A stretch of 64,000 nt of DNA from Clostridia bacterium (GCA_017431005.1 JAFRLY010000024.1:1-64000), one strand, 5' to 3'; numbered from the stretch's first letter, positions 1 through 10,630 are shown. The notes: a model not told the origin generated them from the letters alone. Translations and numbers: made by a program.

Positions 1-1893
1 CGTTAACGATCTCGCCCGCGTCTACATCCGCCTGCGTGACTGTGTACGTATAGGTGATCGCCCCTGTGTTTGCTCCGGCTTCCAGCTCTGTCGCAAACCC
101 AGTCGGTGTGCCATGGTCATCCGCCAGGGTCAGTCCTGTTACCTTCACGTTACCGGTATTCGTGACCTTGACAGTATAGGTGACTGTGTCGCCGACCTTT
201 ACACCCTCGATCGGTGTCGCGGTCTTGGTGATCTCCAGTTCTGCTGCCGCGTCTTCTGCCTTCACCGTCGCGCTGGCTGTCACGGTCGCAGGATTCTCAC
301 CACGGACCGCAGTCGCGGTCGCTGTGACGACGTTAACGATCTCGCCGGCGTCTACATCCGCCTGCGTGACTGTGTACGTATAGGTGATCACTCCTGTGTT
401 TGCTCCGGCTTCCAGCTCTGTCGCAAACCCAGTCGGTGTGCCATGGTCGTCCGCCAGGGTCAGTCCGGTCACCTTCACGTTACCGCTGTTCGTGACCTTT
501 ACGGTATAGGTGACTGTGTCGCCGACCTTTACACCCTCGATCGGTGTCGCTGTCTTGGTGATCTCCAGTTCTGCTGCCGCGTCTTCTGCCTTCACCGTCG
601 CGCTGGCTGTCACTGTCGCAGGATTCTCACCACGGACCGCGGTCGCGGTCGCTGTGACGACGTTAACGATCTCGCCGGCATCTACATCCGCCTGCGTGAC
701 CTTATATGTATAGGTGATGTCGCCGGTATCCTCGCCCGCTTCAAGCTCTGTGCTGAAGTTTACAGGTGTCCCATGGTCGTCCGCCAGGGTCAGTTCGGTC
801 ACCTTCACGTTACCTTTGTTCGTGACCTTCACGGTATAGGTGACTGTGTCGCCGACCTTTACATCTTCGGTCGGTGTAGCTGTCTTGGTGATCTCCAGCT
901 CTGCTGCCGCGTCTTCTGTGGTTACCGTCGCGCTGGCTGTCACGGTCGCAGGATCATCTCCGCGTACCGCGGTTGCGGTCGCGGTGACAACGTTCACGAT
1001 CTCGCCAGCGTCTACATCCGCCTGCGTGACTGTGTAGTTGTATACGATGTTCCCGGTGTTCGCTCCGGCTTCCAGCTCTGTCGCAAACCCAGTCGGTGTG
1101 CCGTGATCATCCGCCAGGACCAGTCCCGTTACCTTCACGTTACCGCTGTTCGTGACCTTTACGGTATAGGTGACTGTGTCGCCGACCTTCACTCCGCTCT
1201 TTGGTGTCGCTGTCTTGGTGATCTCCAGTTCTGCTGCCGCGTTTTCGGTGGTCACCGTCGCGCTGGCTGTCACGGTCGCAGGATCATCTCCGCGTACCGC
1301 GATTGCGGTCGCTGTTACAACGTTAACGATCTCGCCCGCGTCTACATCCGCCTGCGTGACTGTGTACGTATAGGTGATCGCTCCTGTGTTTGCTCCGGCT
1401 TCCAGCTCTGTCGCAAACCCAGTCGGTGTGCCATGGTCGTCCGCCAGGGTCAGTCCGGTTACCTTCACGTTACCGCTGTTCGTGACCTCTACGGTATAGG
1501 TGACCGTGTCGCCGACCTTTACACCATCGATCGGTGTCGCGGTCTTGGTGATCTCCAGTTCTGCTGCCGCGTCTTCTGCCTTCACCGTCGCGCTGGCTGT
1601 CACGGTCGCAGGATTCTCTCCGCGTACCGCGGTCGCTGTCGCGGTGACAACGTTAACGATCTCGCCCGCGTCAATGTCCGCCTGCGTGACTGTGTAGGTA
1701 TAGGTAATGTCTCCGGTATCTTCGCCAGCTTCAAGCGTTGTCGTGAAGCCTGCAGGTGTCCCATGATCGTCTGCCAGGGCCAGTCCGGTCACCTTCACGT
1801 TACCGCTGTTTGTAACCTTCACGGTATAGGTGACCTTGTCGCCTACCTTCACACCTTCAGTCGGTGTCGCGGTCTTGGTAATCTCCAGCTTCG
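1..1893 (-). repeat. 330-bp tandem repeats in the adhesin gene
   Basis: Five complete units plus a partial one repeat every 330 bp exactly; unit starts (the LEITKTATP codons) sit near 1893, 1563, 1233, 903, 573 and 243. Copies are nearly identical at DNA level, which indicates recent amplification or gene conversion. Each unit encodes one 110-residue DUF11/DUF7507-like domain. The array continues off the left edge. Confidence 0.9.
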
Positions 1894-4800
1894 CTTCCGC
1901 GTCTTCGGTGGTTACCGTCGCAGTAGCTTCATCCGTAACATTCTCGTTTCTCGGATCTTTACCAGTTACTGTCACGGTATTGTTGAAGCTGCCAGCATTC
2001 ACATCGCTCTGCTTCACTAAGTAAGTGTACGTAAAAGTCCTGCTCGCTTCGGGTGCCAGCGTATATGTCGCTGTCGTAGAAAGATTTTCATACAGCGTGT
2101 CGCTCATCGCGATGCTGTTCACTGTTACATTACCGTCATTCTTTACAACGACCGTGTACGTAATAGTCTCACCGACCCTCGCGCCACTTGTCTTATTCGC
2201 TGTCTTCGTGACTTCCAGGCTCGGCTCTAATTCTTCAGTATATACTGTTTCTTCAGCCTGATATGTGTATGTACTCTCTGAGAACCCAGCTGTTACTGTG
2301 TTCTCAAAACTGCCTGCCGCCATATCTGTGGGTTTTATAGCATAGGTTGCAAGAGTACTGGTTTGTTCACCAGGCTGTACATTATTAAATGTGTCTTTTT
2401 TGAGATCCACTCCTGACATTTCAGTCAGGGTTATAGTTTTTTCTACATTATATATATTCTTTACTGTGATCGTATAAGTTACGATCTCGCCTTCTGAGTA
2501 CTTATAACTGTTATCTTTCTGATCTGCTTTCGTCACTACCAATTCAGGGTCAGAAGGTTCTGTAATAATCAGTTTGCCAGGTGTCTTTTCTGTAAAGTGA
2601 TAATAATATACCGTGGTATTTCCTGATTTAACAATTGGATCACCAGTAAAACTACCGGTATAAGTTCCGACATTAATCCCTTCTGCTCTAATATAGTTCA
2701 GTACGTCAATGCTATCGTTCTCAAGAAGCCCTGAAACGGATACGTGATCTGAAGAATCATTACCATAACCATATTGAGCGCTCCCATTATATACCACTGT
2801 TTTGTCGTCTACAGAGATTTCCAGCGGTAAAGTGTAATAAATTGTAATAATGTTTCCGTTTTCAGAAACGGTTACTGCCTGTGATGGATTATATGAATCT
2901 ACAGTCAGATTCTTTTCCTGATATGTAGTTACTGGCTGAGCAGTATATGTCGATTCGATCGTAACCTGCGCAGTAACATCATTAGCAACCTTAGTCGTTG
3001 TTCCCTTCAGGTAATGATGTACTGTTACAGTTGCTTCATTCCGCCTGAAGTGCGCATAGTAGGTATGAGCTTCATAAACTCCATCGGCATTCTTGGAGGG
3101 GGTAAAGTGGGCTGAGACACCGACATGTTCCGTTCCATCATCACATGTCCAGTAATCGATGATATAAGCGCTGCTTACAGCTGTCGCAGTTGAGCCACTG
3201 GCTGTGCCCGTTACAGCATTTACAGTTTCGGAAGTCTGAGAAACAGCACCCATTTCTGTGCTGTCATCAGCAACAGCATAATTGATAGTTACCCTGTTTT
3301 CTTCCCAGACTGCAAACATTGCATGATAAGGTTGGTTCTCATCAGGAGCCACCTGGGTAACTTCGGTCCCACCAGCAATCGTATATTGACCATCAGAGTA
3401 GGTAAGATACAAGTCACTTTCTGTCAGAGGCTGAGTCCAATTTGCACTATTGCTTTCCCATGCACTTGCGGCTTCCTGTGTAATTCCAATATTCACTCTC
3501 GCCCAACCAAGGAATGTGTATCCATTGCGTATTTGTGCACCAGGAATATCAACACCCACATTGATTTCTACATTTTCTCGTTTAATAAAGGCATCGGTAC
3601 CATCGTTTTTATACCAATAGATATGAGTCGGGGTGGGAGCTTCAGAATCAATGTAGACTGCCTTTAACTGAACAGTATATTTCTTGGTATCGCCATTCGC
3701 TGCAGGAGTCGGAAGATCTTCAACCTTTGCATTCGCTTTAAGTACTTCAAATGTATCTCCCGGGAGAACTTTTTTCCCAGTGCCAACCCAAGCACCATTC
3801 TCCCACTTCTGAACTTCCCAGTAACCAAATACCTTATCGCTTCCCGCAGGAGCTTTGGATGCTGCGCCTGCGGGTGCTTTTGCAGTATCTACATATGTAT
3901 GAGTATCTGTAGGTGCTTCTGTGCCACCATTGGCATCATATTCTACAACGATACCGGAAGCACCATCCAGGGTAGCATGCCACTTAGCATAAACATCTAG
4001 CTTCTTTGTGATCCAGAAGCGATCAATATCCGAGTTACTCTTCGGATCTTTTAGGAAACCATTGTTATCATAAGTATCTGTCATATCGACAGTTTTATCA
4101 TAAGGTGTGTTGACCGTATTCTCATTGATTGCATAGGCTTCCCCATTGAAAACCTGCGTGTAAGCTTCATCAAGGTACCAGCCATCGAATGCAAATCCAG
4201 CCAAATCTCTACCTGTAGGTTCACTGACATGGCCGCCTTCGCTGACACGGAAATTCATCTTTTGATTTGTAGTACCCCAATTAATATTTCCAGTTGCTCC
4301 TTCAGGATAGTTAACATGCAAGAACACGCGGTATTCTTTCTGACGCCACTTTGCATAGACCGTTATACCACCCTCAGGCATCTTATTAAATGAATATGGT
4401 TGTATACAGGCACTGTCTATGTACCATCCTTCAAACACATATCCGGCAGAAGTATGAGTGGCGTCAGGAGTATAACTGCTATAAGAAGAAACATCCGCAC
4501 CATAAGAAATACCGGTCGCGATGCTTATTTGTCCCATTCCAGATTCTTCTAACGGGTTGTTATCACCATCCACATACTTTCCATCCATGAAGTTGATGGG
4601 ATATACATTGCGGGTATAGTAACACTTCACTGTAGATGCCCCACCAGATCCCCATGCACCCGTAGCAGGGTCTACACCATATTTCGTAAATCCAACAAAA
4701 TCAAGATAGTCTTCTGCTTCTGTAAAGAAGCCATAGTTCGCTGGCAAATGTTTATAAAGCACAAACGTCTTGCCATTATATGTAACTGTCTCGTCAGTTT

Positions 4801-7800
4801 CATTTGGAAGTGCTTCTACATAGTAATAAATATTCTTAGTGCTGTGATTGGCCTCATCGAGATGGAATGTAACATCCGCGTTTGGCATAATATCAATATA
4901 GATAAGCACCTCCTCGTAAGGAGTATCGCTTTGCGGATCCCAACGTTCACCATGATCATAAGTTCTTCCATTCGTACCAACAATTGGGAAGTTTTCACCT
5001 ATGGATTGACCATAGAGAGCGGTAATTTCTTTAATTGTGGTCCACCGGGTGCCACCACCACTTCTCGTGTATCGAGTTCCATAATAACGTGTACTATTTA
5101 ATAACGACCCATAATACCAGTCCCCAAACCAATTCCATATTTCGATATATTCACCATTTACTAATCCATACTGAGTTCCGTAATTACTTGTGGTAGGCGT
5201 GTATACATAATCACCCTGCATCTCAACTTGGAACTGTAGTGTATGTTGATTCCTGTCATAGTACACGTTAAGGACGGAGTTGCCTTCCGTCTTAATCGTG
5301 ACATTCTGATCAAACTCTTTCAGATGGAATCCAGTATACTGAACGCTAGACCAAGTATTGCCACTCCGTTGTACTTGAGCGTATGCGTTATTACCGCTTC
5401 CCTGCTGTCTTACAGTAGTAATCTTATCACCCACGTTACCTGTTCTGGAAATAGACTCCTCAAAATCATAACCATCGCCCGATAGGTTCTGCTTCCAAAT
5501 AATAATGGTATAACCTGCTGTTGTGTTCGGAATCCAACGTGCATATACAGTCTTTTTATCTGTGAGCGTCTGGTTGAAATTATATTGTGTTCCACCGGAC
5601 GTCTGATCTGCTTCTGCCTTTGTTGTAAACCATCCACCGAAAGTATAACCGTTGCGGAGCATATGCGCATCATTCGGTCTTGTAGGCTTGTCGGCAGAGT
5701 ATACAAACTGCGGAGCATTATAGGTAGCACCTTTGCCATTTTCATCAAAGATAAACCAATGTCCTTCCGGAGCAAATACGCTAAATGTGACGTCACCTGT
5801 AATGATGATGATATCATTATTTACATATTCGTCTCCCTCGGTATGTCCTATGATATTGCTACCACCATTTAGAACGTTCCACCCTTCAAAGTGGTAGTTT
5901 TCGTTCTGGACAGTATATGCCATGTTAACTTTGTACTGCTGCTGCGCAGATGTTGAGTCTGCACGAAAGGTTACTTCTTCCTGACCAAGAGAAATTCCGT
6001 TTTCATCCAGATAGGTGATCCGATAGTCTTTAAACAGCATTGCCGTATAAGTGACTTCAATTCCATCATGAGCGGGAGGAAGCATTGTAGTCGATACTTC
6101 CGTTCTTATATCCGCGATAGTCTTTGCCGTTGTTTCAGGTGTGTAATTCAGATCAGTTGTCCAGCCGCGGAAGTAAACTCCTTCAGCAAGCTCTCCGGTT
6201 TCGATTGTGGCACCAGGATCATACAGCACAACCTCCATGTCATCGCCTTGCTTGACATACATAGATGTACTTCCATCAGCTTGGATGAATGTAACTTTAA
6301 GACGTGCATCTGTACCGGTTTCAACAATCGCATAAATGGAGAACCCAGTAGCAGTAAAAGAGATAATGCCGTTTGTCAGTGTAAAGTCTACTTCTTCTTT
6401 TGTATTATCATCCTTGATGTGATAAAGAATCAGATGGTCGGGGTTTTCGTTCTGGAATTTCGCATCCGTAATTGTCACTTCAACAGGATGCTCTTCGTCC
6501 GGCTGATACTCCTCGCTGTTTTCTACGATTTTAATGTCGTAGGCCGCCAGGGTAGTTCCTTCTTCACCGGCGATATTTGCATAAGCGCTCGTGACATCCG
6601 TGACTTCCGCATCAGCAGCAGTGGGAACTTCACCGGTCAGGGTAACCTTATTGCCATGCTTCTTCAGAGTCTTGTTGCGATAACCGGTATCACGTACGAC
6701 CGCGAAGCTTTTCACACCGGAAACATCGATGTTCTTCAGAGAATCACTCAGTTTGCGGCCCAGCTGACCGTTTACGATCTCATAAACAGCTACGCTGTCG
6801 CGCTTGCCGAGATTCTCAGCATCAACATCTACCCTGATGAAATCCAGAGTGCCCATGCTGGAGGTATCCAGCGTATAGGCGCTCATAACCTTCATGCCGT
6901 TGCCGGCATTCCTGAAGCTTGTGTTGGAGAAGAAATTGGCAAAAGGCATGAAAGTCTTCAGCGTGGTGGTGGCCGCCGGCTCTTTCTTCCCATTGCCGTT
7001 GCCCCTGCCATTGTTGTTTCCCTTGCCTTTGCTGCCGGTCTTCAGCAGATTCCTGGAGTTGTTGCTCAGCAGATTCATCGCTGTTTCTTCACTGGAAGCA
7101 GCGGTGACGCTCCACAGGATATTACCGATACCATAGATCGAAGAAGCTTTGGCGGTGAAGAGGACCTCATCGTTCTCCACATCGCTGCTGATCTTTGTGT
7201 CGCCCGTATAATCAAATTCAACGACTTCCAGCGCCGCGGCACCGGTCACACTGCTCAGTTGTACCCGTACCTGCACACTGGCATCTGTTTTGATCTCGTT
7301 GCCCTCCGCATCTGCAAAGGCGATCTTCAGGATCCTGGAGAAGAAGAGTTCCCCGGTTCCCTGTCCGGCGATCAGCGCGACTTCCAGCGCGTTCCTGTAG
7401 GAGTCCGCATTCACAGCGGCGACGTTCAGCTTCGCGTCTTCAGGAAGAAGGGCGGAGTCATATGTCGCTGTGACGTTATAGTCACCAGCGGAAATGCTGA
7501 CTGTCTTCATGACAGTCTCAGCAGCTTCCGCTGTTTCAGGCTGATCCTCTTCAGACTCCGGTTCGGTTTCAGCGGTTTGCGTTGCTTCGGTATACTGCGC
7601 ATCTCCAGGTGTTTCGATTTCTTCGGCCTGGATCTCCTCCACAGCTTCATACTCTGCAAACAGCATAATATCCGCAGAGTAGGTTGTCTCTGCGGTTACT
7701 CTTTCGCCATCCCCGGTTTTCCACCCAAGGAAGGTTTCGCCTTCATGAGCAGGTGCTTCCGGAAGATCATTCCTGTCGATGGACTGTCCATCTTCGACAA

Positions 7801-7990
7801 GAACGGTTTCCGCCCAGTCCAACCCATCCGTAAAGGTAACTGTGTCGTACTGAGCTCCCGGCATTTCTGCAACCAGTTCCTGCCATCCATCATTCGCTGG
7901 ACCTTCAGCGAATCCCTGAACTGGAACGACCTGGAAGATCATGATGAACGCCAGGATCCATGCATATACTCTTTCCTGAATCTTACTCAT
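1..7990 (-). CDS. Giant repetitive surface adhesin-like protein, 3' end outside window
   Basis: The frame opens at the ATG at 7990, after a GGAGG site 8 bases upstream, and stays open for 2663 codons to the window edge, so the C-terminus and any wall anchor are not visible. Residues 1-29 look like a signal peptide. A first InlB/Flg_new-like unit lies near 35-110, an acidic stretch near 130-160, and an Asn/Gly/Lys linker near 318-335. InlB B-type repeats (GW-containing, ending in YARW or YAKW) recur between about 600 and 1520. A MucBP-like segment (about 1650) and an MBG-like segment (about 1725) follow. From about 1810 there are DUF11/DUF7507-like beta-sandwich repeats with ITKTATP starts, the last ones in a perfect 110-residue period. 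The role is inferred: a long extracellular stalk for adhesion. The downstream region is AT-richer than its neighbours between 2.2 and 6.5 kb, which may mark separate ancestry. Confidence 0.88.
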   Translation of the reverse strand, partial: MSKIQERVYAWILAFIMIFQVVPVQGFAEGPANDGWQELVAEMPGAQYDTVTFTDGLDWAETVLVEDGQSIDRNDLPEAPAHEGETFLGWKTGDGERVTAETTYSADIMLFAEYEAVEEIQAEEIETPGDAQYTEATQTAETEPESEEDQPETAEAAETVMKTVSISAGDYNVTATYDSALLPEDAKLNVAAVNADSYRNALEVALIAGQGTGELFFSRILKIAFADAEGNEIKTDASVQVRVQLSSVTGAAALEVVEFDYTGDTKISSDVENDEVLFTAKASSIYGIGNILWSVTAASSEETAMNLLSNNSRNLLKTGSKGKGNNNGRGNGNGKKEPAATTTLKTFMPFANFFSNTSFRNAGNGMKVMSAYTLDTSSMGTLDFIRVDVDAENLGKRDSVAVYEIVNGQLGRKLSDSLKNIDVSGVKSFAVVRDTGYRNKTLKKHGNKVTLTGEVPTAADAEVTDVTSAYANIAGEEGTTLAAYDIKIVENSEEYQPDEEHPVEVTITDAKFQNENPDHLILYHIKDDNTKEEVDFTLTNGIISFTATGFSIYAIVETGTDARLKVTFIQADGSTSMYVKQGDDMEVVLYDPGATIETGELAEGVYFRGWTTDLNYTPETTAKTIADIRTEVSTTMLPPAHDGIEVTYTAMLFKDYRITYLDENGISLGQEEVTFRADSTSAQQQYKVNMAYTVQNENYHFEGWNVLNGGSNIIGHTEGDEYVNNDIIIITGDVTFSVFAPEGHWFIFDENGKGATYNAPQFVYSADKPTRPNDAHMLRNGYTFGGWFTTKAEADQTSGGTQYNFNQTLTDKKTVYARWIPNTTAGYTIIIWKQNLSGDGYDFEESISRTGNVGDKITTVRQQGSGNNAYAQVQRSGNTWSSVQYTGFHLKEFDQNVTIKTEGNSVLNVYYDRNQHTLQFQVEMQGDYVYTPTTSNYGTQYGLVNGEYIEIWNWFGDWYYGSLLNSTRYYGTRYTRSGGGTRWTTIKEITALYGQSIGENFPIVGTNGRTYDHGERWDPQSDTPYEEVLIYIDIMPNADVTFHLDEANHSTKNIYYYVEALPNETDETVTYNGKTFVLYKHLPANYGFFTEAEDYLDFVGFTKYGVDPATGAWGSGGASTVKCYYTRNVYPINFMDGKYVDGDNNPLEESGMGQISIATGISYGADVSSYSSYTPDATHTSAGYVFEGWYIDSACIQPYSFNKMPEGGITVYAKWRQKEYRVFLHVNYPEGATGNINWGTTNQKMNFRVSEGGHVSEPTGRDLAGFAFDGWYLDEAYTQVFNGEAYAINENTVNTPYDKTVDMTDTYDNNGFLKDPKSNSDIDRFWITKKLDVYAKWHATLDGASGIVVEYDANGGTEAPTDTHTYVDTAKAPAGAASKAPAGSDKVFGYWEVQKWENGAWVGTGKKVLPGDTFEVLKANAKVEDLPTPAANGDTKKYTVQLKAVYIDSEAPTPTHIYWYKNDGTDAFIKRENVEINVGVDIPGAQIRNGYTFLGWARVNIGITQEAASAWESNSANWTQPLTESDLYLTYSDGQYTIAGGTEVTQVAPDENQPYHAMFAVWEENRVTINYAVADDSTEMGAVSQTSETVNAVTGTASGSTATAVSSAYIIDYWTCDDGTEHVGVSAHFTPSKNADGVYEAHTYYAHFRRNEATVTVHHYLKGTTTKVANDVTAQVTIESTYTAQPVTTYQEKNLTVDSYNPSQAVTVSENGNIITIYYTLPLEISVDDKTVVYNGSAQYGYGNDSSDHVSVSGLLENDSIDVLNYIRAEGINVGTYTGSFTGDPIVKSGNTTVYYYHFTEKTPGKLIITEPSDPELVVTKADQKDNSYKYSEGEIVTYTITVKNIYNVEKTITLTEMSGVDLKKDTFNNVQPGEQTSTLATYAIKPTDMAAGSFENTVTAGFSESTYTYQAEETVYTEELEPSLEVTKTANKTSGARVGETITYTVVVKNDGNVTVNSIAMSDTLYENLSTTATYTLAPEASRTFTYTYLVKQSDVNAGSFNNTVTVTGKDPRNENVTDEATATVTTEDAEAKLEITKTATPTEGVKVGDKVTYTVKVTNSGNVKVTGLALADDHGTPAGFTTTLEAGEDTGDITYTYTVTQADIDAGEIVNVVTATATAVRGENPATVTASATVKAEDAAAELEITKTATPIDGVKVGDTVTYTVEVTNSGNVKVTGLTLADDHGTPTGFATELEAGANTGAITYTYTVTQADVDAGEIVNVVTATAIAVRGDDPATVTASATVTTENAAAELEITKTATPKSGVKVGDTVTYTVKVTNSGNVKVTGLVLADDHGTPTGFATELEAGANTGNIVYNYTVTQADVDAGEIVNVVTATATAVRGDDPATVTASATVTTEDAAAELEITKTATPTEDVKVGDTVTYTVKVTNKGNVKVTELTLADDHGTPVNFSTELEAGEDTGDITYTYKVTQADVDAGEIVNVVTATATAVRGENPATVTASATVKAEDAAAELEITKTATPIEGVKVGDTVTYTVKVTNSGNVKVTGLTLADDHGTPTGFATELEAGANTGVITYTYTVTQADVDAGEIVNVVTATATAVRGENPATVTASATVKAEDAAAELEITKTATPIEGVKVGDTVTYTVKVTNTGNVKVTGLTLADDHGTPTGFATELEAGANTGAITYTYTVTQADVDAGEIVN

Positions 7991-8051
7991 GGGGCAAACC
8001 TCCGATTTTCGGTATCTGTAACTGGGAGAAAAACTGAGTTATCTGCTTCGC

Positions 8052-9254
8052 TTATCTGAACAGCACCCGTACGCGGTATTCAGCATTCAGGCTTTCAGCA
8101 CTTGCCGGGAAGGAATAGAAGTTATTCGCTCCGCGGGAAACCTCTTTCCAGCCTTCGCCGTGATTGGCTTCCCAGATGATCATAAATTCATTGATATCCT
8201 CGAAGCCTTCCAGGTTAACACTCAGATGAACCGTCTCGCCTTCCTTGAAAGAAGAGCCGTCCCTGCCGGAAAGAACCACCCGGCGGACCCGGACCGCTTC
8301 AGAGGTTTCTGCAGCGTCCCCAGCTTCTTCCGCCGCACGGACAGCTTCCTCGGTCTTTCCGGTTTCGCCAGCTGATGTGACGCCTTCCTGCTCAACAAAT
8401 ACATTCAACATTTCTTCCTGAGCAGGTTCCGTCTTTTCGGAAGAAATATGGAAAGGAACGGATTCAATCATGTTGCCGTCTTCATTCACACCGATGGACC
8501 AGACATACAGCAGAACACTCTCACCATATTCAGCACCATAGCTGAAGATTACCTTTCCATCTTCCTCCGGATAGTGTTCACTGATGATTTCTCCGACTTC
8601 ATTGCCGAACTGAACATATAACGGATTCCCCGCTGCAACAGTGACCTTTACTTTGCCAACCATGTTGGAGATCAGGCGAATCACAAAGGGGTGTTCAGCA
8701 TTCACGACACCGTTAGCTTCAGTTAGGGTCTCAACCGTCAGGTCCGCAGGGATAAGCTCCTGAGCTGGAATCCCTTCCACAGTGACCGTTTCCCCGGCAG
8801 CAGGATTTACCTCCGGAGAAGCGGATGTTTCAACCGCTGCCTCCTCATGGGCTACATCGTTCTTCGTTTGTTCTGTTGCCTCAGTTAAGAAAGACTCTTC
8901 AACAGCAGCATCTTCTGCAGGAGTCTCTTTATCCTGAAAAGTCTCTGCATGAGCTGTCTCATCCGCAAGAAGCGTTTCTTCAGCGTTTGCTTGAATGGGA
9001 GCTTCAGCAGCATGGATTTCCGTCTGTGCTGGCATTTCAGCAGAAGCTGTCAAAGTTTCTGAAGATGAAGCAGGCTCTTTAGCAGGAACCGGAACAGGCT
9101 GCGTCTCTTCCGCCGCCATTTCAGAGACAGGCTGCTCTTCAACAGCAAAACTCTCTCCAGGTACTTCTTCCGCGATGGATAAAACTATATAGCCAGTCAA
9201 CACCAGCGTCATGACACACAGGATCACCAGGAGTTTCTGACAGGTGTTTTTCAT
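8052..9254 (-). CDS. Secreted Glu/Ala-rich protein of unknown function
   Basis: I do not recognise the family. The ATG at 9254 follows AAAGGAGAT, so the 73 in-frame residues upstream are not part of it; the product is 400 residues. A membrane/signal segment covers about residues 7-28. Residues 30-170 are low-complexity (Glu, Ala, Thr, Pro), like an extended spacer. Two beta-rich segments follow: one with VGKVKVTVAAGNPLYVQFG and, at the C-terminus, one with FKEGETVHLSVNLEGF that resembles an Ig-like fold. The gene ends 61 bases before the giant adhesin and shares its direction, so the two are probably cotranscribed. I infer a cell-surface partner or accessory protein. There is no sorting motif. 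Confidence 0.8.
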   Translation of the reverse strand: MKNTCQKLLVILCVMTLVLTGYIVLSIAEEVPGESFAVEEQPVSEMAAEETQPVPVPAKEPASSSETLTASAEMPAQTEIHAAEAPIQANAEETLLADETAHAETFQDKETPAEDAAVEESFLTEATEQTKNDVAHEEAAVETSASPEVNPAAGETVTVEGIPAQELIPADLTVETLTEANGVVNAEHPFVIRLISNMVGKVKVTVAAGNPLYVQFGNEVGEIISEHYPEEDGKVIFSYGAEYGESVLLYVWSIGVNEDGNMIESVPFHISSEKTEPAQEEMLNVFVEQEGVTSAGETGKTEEAVRAAEEAGDAAETSEAVRVRRVVLSGRDGSSFKEGETVHLSVNLEGFEDINEFMIIWEANHGEGWKEVSRGANNFYSFPASAESLNAEYRVRVLFR

Positions 9255-9730
9255 GTTCGTAATCTCCTTTGCATGCGTATGCCATCTCATGCTACGTAAT
9301 TGTTGCAAGTTACGCATGATCAAAATTTTCCATTCCAAATTGTAGCATAAAGCAAGCAATCTGAAAACCCTTATAGGTGAATATTTTTCAGTCATTTTTT
9401 GTATTTTCCAGCAGTTACTTTTACTGGTTTCCGGAACTGAAGTTTTTATCAGAATAATAACTCGATCCGGCACAGTTTGTCTCTTTTATGTAATACGAAT
9501 GTAACCGAAAATGTAATTCCTTACTCTTCGTGTGATCTACGTGCCGGATATAACCCTTATGCTGAAACAGATTGCAATTCTGCTTCATTTATGTCTTTTG
9601 ATTTGCTGTTTTTTTCTTTTTCAATCAAACCTCGGTTTGATTGTCATTTATTTGTAACAGTTGACCAAAGTATTGTTTTACTGTCCTATGTCTGTTTTTA
9701 CTGAAATCTGCATCTGTCTTTTTACTGTTT
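9255..9730. other. AT-rich intergenic region with a perfect hairpin
   Basis: This 476-base stretch has no convincing gene; the frames crossing it lack ribosome binding sites. It holds a likely extended -10 (TGC TACAAT on the minus strand, 9339-9347) for the secreted-protein gene, with a poor -35. At 9622-9643 there is a perfect inverted repeat, CAATCAAAC - CTCG - GTTTGATTG, with a T-rich run on its left on the plus strand. The polarity does not fit a minus-strand terminator for miaA. Its role is unknown. Confidence 0.5.
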
Positions 9731-10630
9731 TCAGATTTGCATATCTGAGTCCAGGAATCTGCGGATCATTTCCGCCGCTTCCTGCTCTGGGTTTCCGGAC
9801 ATATCCAACCAGTGGATGCGGTCATCCCGGCGGAACCAGGTCATCTGGCGTTTGGCAAACTTCTTAATCGCGTTGCCCAGTTCTTCCTTCATCTGCTCAT
9901 AGCTTATCTTTCCGGTCAGATACCAGGTAAGATACTTGTATTCCAGGCCCAGTTTTACCAGAAATTCCTCACTGGTACCCTGGTCCAGAAGTGCTTTTAC
10001 TTCCTGCACCATGCCGGCATCCAGACGCCTGTCCAAACGCTCGTCTATGCGTTCCTTCAGAATGGGGCGCGGCCAGGTAACGCCAAGCTTCAGCAGGGTA
10101 AAACGGGGCGATTTTGTCCCCGGCTGATAATCCTCCGCCTCCAGGCGCTCAAGAGCGCGCATGACCCGGTGGCGGTTTTTCGGATCAATATCCGCGTCCG
10201 GCAGGCGTTCCAGCAGCATTTCATACAGCGCCGGCGTTTCAAAGGTCTCCAGGTGAGCCCGGAGCTCCGGATCCGGCGCCTTTTCGCTGAGCTCATAGCC
10301 GTCGGCCACCGCGTCCACGTACAGTCCGGTGCCGCCGACCAGAAAAGGAACCTTTCCCCGGCTGAGTATACCGTCTATGGCTTCATAGGCCAGGCGCTGA
10401 AAATCCGCCATGGAAAAGAATTCCCCCGGATTCCGGACATCCAGCAGGTGATGGGGCACGCCCTGCATCTCCTCCGGAGTGATCTTGCCGGAACCGAGAT
10501 CCAGCCCCCGGTATACCTGGCGGGAGTCAGCGGAGACAATTTCCCCGTTGAACGTCTTGGCCAGGGTGACCCCCAGGCCGCTCTTGCCGGACGCGTTGGT
10601 TCCCTCGATCACGATCAGTTTCGGCAGCAT
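9731..10630 (-). CDS. miaA: tRNA dimethylallyltransferase
   Basis: MiaA transfers a dimethylallyl group to N6 of A37 in tRNAs that read UNN codons, stabilising codon pairing. At 299 residues it has the usual length. The P-loop reads GTNASGKS near residue 10 (usually GPTASGKS). SADSRQVYRGLDLGSGK, HHLLDV and GGTGLYVDAV are family motifs, and the C-terminal RQMTWFRRD matches the tRNA-contacting region. It starts with ATG after GAGGAGG. It is the last gene of a five-gene minus-strand operon, 12 bases after the HAD hydrolase gene. There is no nearby miaB or hfq. Confidence 0.95.
   Translation of the reverse strand: MLPKLIVIEGTNASGKSGLGVTLAKTFNGEIVSADSRQVYRGLDLGSGKITPEEMQGVPHHLLDVRNPGEFFSMADFQRLAYEAIDGILSRGKVPFLVGGTGLYVDAVADGYELSEKAPDPELRAHLETFETPALYEMLLERLPDADIDPKNRHRVMRALERLEAEDYQPGTKSPRFTLLKLGVTWPRPILKERIDERLDRRLDAGMVQEVKALLDQGTSEEFLVKLGLEYKYLTWYLTGKISYEQMKEELGNAIKKFAKRQMTWFRRDDRIHWLDMSGNPEQEAAEMIRRFLDSDMQI

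Noticed and set aside
1-1893. CRISPR-like array
   Set aside because: The repeats are contiguous 330-bp coding units without unique spacers.
113-2020. 635-codon open frame on the plus strand
   Set aside because: It is antisense to the repeated adhesin region; six in-phase repeats of 330 bp keep it open. It has no ribosome site, and its Arg/Cys-rich composition is not protein-like.
6068-8059. 663-codon open frame on the plus strand
   Set aside because: It is antisense to the adhesin N-terminus and crosses its start; the minus-strand frame has a signal peptide, ribosome site and recognisable domains.
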